Translations under genes and position numbers: made by a program
In this document: in pieces, positions 62,726-64,000 of the stretch
How positions within the stretch are numbered: position 1 is the stretch's first letter
How the letters are laid out: each line of letters starts with the position of its first letter
The notes under the pieces: generated by a model
What the model was told of the DNA's origin: nothing
Seen by the model: the letters and a program-made list of their open reading frames with translations, nothing else
The model's database searches: none
Assembly: GCF_023703085.1 (NCBI RefSeq)
Contig: NZ_JAMQJY010000003.1
Location: forward strand, 310,001-374,000
Reading direction: 5' to 3'
From: Alkalicoccobacillus plakortidis
GTDB lineage: Bacteria; Bacillota; Bacilli; Bacillales; Bacillaceae_D
Length of the DNA stretch: 64,000 nt

Positions 62726-62977
62726 TTACTTTTCACCATGATGTTCCTTTATTTCCTCTTCCATTGATTGTCGCTTTACGAGATTGGTTTTGTTTAAAAT
62801 ACCAAGGTACTTATGAGGTCTGCACAAAAAGCATCCACAATGAATTTTCCCCTTATGAAACCGTCCTGGTTCATCCTTACCAAATCCGTTGTGAAATCTT
62901 CGCTTTACAATTTTACATTTCCGCTTAATCACACGTGCTCGATGATGCCGGTAATATCCTCGATTTCTTCTTGCCAT
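62726..62977 (-). CDS. Small basic CxC-xxC protein
   Basis: 83 residues, about one third Arg/Lys/His. Opens MARRNRGYYRHHRARVIKRK and carries HCGCFLCRPHKYLG, a probable Zn knuckle. I recall similar orphan proteins in other Bacillaceae, of unknown function; the charge suggests nucleic-acid contact. Single gene. Confidence 0.7.
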   Translation of the reverse strand: MARRNRGYYRHHRARVIKRKCKIVKRRFHNGFGKDEPGRFHKGKIHCGCFLCRPHKYLGILNKTNLVKRQSMEEEIKEHHGEK

Positions 62978-63113
62978 TTACAGTAACCCCCTTGAGTGTA
63001 AAACCGACCATAGAGGAAGCTCAAGAGTCTTTCCTCCCCTACAGGCCGGTTATGATCAATGGGGTTTGTTTTAGATTATTCATTCCTTTTCACCTCAAAT
63101 TCTTTTTAATCGA

Positions 63114-63515
63114 TTACTCATCAGCTACTTCAATATCATAAGCCGACATTCTACCGGGATTTGACTCTCTAATATAATCACCATAAACACGTACTTTTTG
63201 ATTGATGTTTATTGAGTGAAATAGGCTCTGATCTACTACATTTTTATGTTTTGAAACGATAATCGTTTCCGAACCATAGTCAGAGAGGACAAAGCCTGTT
63301 ATTCTCCCTTTTATGCTGACTGGTTCTCCCGCTAACCAAATAGAGTTGAAGCCTTTAGAGACAACATAACCATCTATCATCAAAGAATGATCTGGACGTT
63401 CTGTTAATTGAGTCGAACTGATCTCTTGATGTGCACTTTCTCTAGTAAACAAAAATAATAACCAAATCAATGATAATGCCATAAATAATCTCTTATAAGG
63501 TGGAACCTGAGTCAT
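63114..63515 (-). CDS. Membrane-anchored OB-fold-like protein
   Basis: 133 residues from ATG 63515 (GAAGGGGTG upstream). One N-terminal helix (LFMALSLIWLLFLF), then a beta-rich outside domain: PVSIKGRITGFVLSDYGSETIIV and VRVYGDYIRESNPGRMSAYDIEV. This resembles small OB-fold (DUF3221/tRNA-anti-like) proteins. Role unknown. Confidence 0.6.
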   Translation of the reverse strand: MTQVPPYKRLFMALSLIWLLFLFTRESAHQEISSTQLTERPDHSLMIDGYVVSKGFNSIWLAGEPVSIKGRITGFVLSDYGSETIIVSKHKNVVDQSLFHSININQKVRVYGDYIRESNPGRMSAYDIEVADE

Positions 63516-63591
63516 ATCAAACACCCCTTCAGACAATTTTATCCAAAGGGGCGCATATTCGCAAGATAACTATATGATGATCTTTTACTTA

Positions 63592-64000
63592 TTACCCAAT
63601 TGTTAATACGCCAACAGACATCGGTGGTAAACGTAATTCTATCTGATGGTCACTAACAGTAAAATCATTGTAAGCAACAGGCTTCACTTGATCAGGATGT
63701 TCAAATGTATTGTGTGCATTTGTTTGATCAGCCGTTAGAATTCTTCCTGTTATTTCACCGAGGTTCTTCTCAATACCTCTAAGATCAATTTGAATAGAAG
63801 TTGAGTTCTGATGGTCTACATGACAGAAGCTGACATGGATCTGGCCATCCTTCATAGAAGCCGAGACACTCACAGATGGGAGCTGTTCGCCATTAAGTTC
63901 ATATAGACTACTAGAAACATCTATATCTAACTTCACAGCATCCTGATGAACTTTAAACATTTCAAAAACATGATAGGTTGGAGTGAGAATCATCTTCTCG
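63592..64000 (-). CDS. abfA: Alpha-L-arabinofuranosidase, C-terminal part (gene runs off the edge)
   Basis: The minus-strand frame is open to 64000, continuing upstream of MILTPTYHVFEMFKVHQDA, the conserved words of GH51 arabinofuranosidases before their C-terminal beta-sandwich (VSASMKDGQIHVSFCHVDHQ, LPPMSVGVLTIG). The catalytic barrel must lie beyond the window. Intracellular enzyme cutting arabinose from arabino-oligosaccharides; fits with the pectate lyase gene at 33-35 kb. Confidence 0.85.
   Translation of the reverse strand, partial: EKMILTPTYHVFEMFKVHQDAVKLDIDVSSSLYELNGEQLPSVSVSASMKDGQIHVSFCHVDHQNSTSIQIDLRGIEKNLGEITGRILTADQTNAHNTFEHPDQVKPVAYNDFTVSDHQIELRLPPMSVGVLTIG

Overview
The window reads as a chromosome segment of a low-to-moderate GC Firmicute of the Bacillaceae. 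It carries bdbC/bdbD, cadA/cadC, cydABCD, ypmR/ypmS and a complete bacillibactin locus (dhb plus feu/besA/btr), with AGGAGG-type ribosome sites and CcpA- and Fur-type operators. Acidic linkers and the overall gene set would suit an alkaliphilic or halotolerant Bacillus relative, but genus cannot be settled from the sequence alone.

Layout. 1-2.9 kb: 3' part of a type-2-like isoleucyl-tRNA synthetase gene (ileS) with a T-box-like leader, minus strand. 2.9-4.0 kb: disulfide pair bdbD-bdbC. 4.4-7.0 kb: cadC-cadA metal resistance. 7.1-8.4 kb: PaiB-like protein and a DUF1349 protein. 8.4-14.2 kb: cytochrome bd operon cydABCD. 14.4-17.8 kb: S66 peptidase, then a PepSY / cytochrome c / FixH-like trio. 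18.7-22.3 kb: AT-rich ABC exporter cassette ending in a small secreted protein. 22.4-32.6 kb: single metabolic and regulatory genes (APH-like kinase, two VOC proteins, aldo/keto reductase, ypmRS, orphan pdhA-like gene, ArsR with an SRPBCC-PDZ fusion, short-chain dehydrogenase, AraC). 32.7-35.9 kb: exported PL9-type pectate lyase with a cre site, and a small secreted lipase. 36-40.6 kb: dehydrogenase, peptidoglycan-binding protein, M42 peptidase, a 55-residue membrane protein, a YdeI-like gene. 40.7-60.1 kb: siderophore island, comprising feuABC-besA, btr, and dhbA-C-E-B-F-mbtH-MFS-sfp, with four Fur boxes. 60.7-64 kb: small genes and the C-terminal end of an alpha-L-arabinofuranosidase gene.

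How genes work together. The dhb operon encodes DHB synthesis, the NRPS assembly line, its MbtH partner, an Sfp-type activator and a likely exporter. Btr and Fur control it, FeuABC re-imports the ferric siderophore and BesA opens it. No transport ATPase is present, as in the B. subtilis feu locus. The A-domain specificity codes read Gly and Thr, which fits bacillibactin. The PL9 lyase (with cre) and the arabinofuranosidase point to pectin/arabinan use.

Two window-wide patterns stand out. (1) Six spacers contain short repeat arrays phased at about 20 bp (40-41 bp per double unit). They use three different core words (CTTG, TACATCCGAT-like, CCCGCGCA). Each lies directly beyond an intrinsic terminator, and all four CTTG arrays have the same strand polarity. 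(2) Twenty-one genes or gene segments are frameshifted by the same event, one extra T that turns GCTGG into GCTTGG. Removing that base restores family-conserved protein sequence every time. I therefore treat these genes as intact and the insertion as a probable systematic sequencing artefact.
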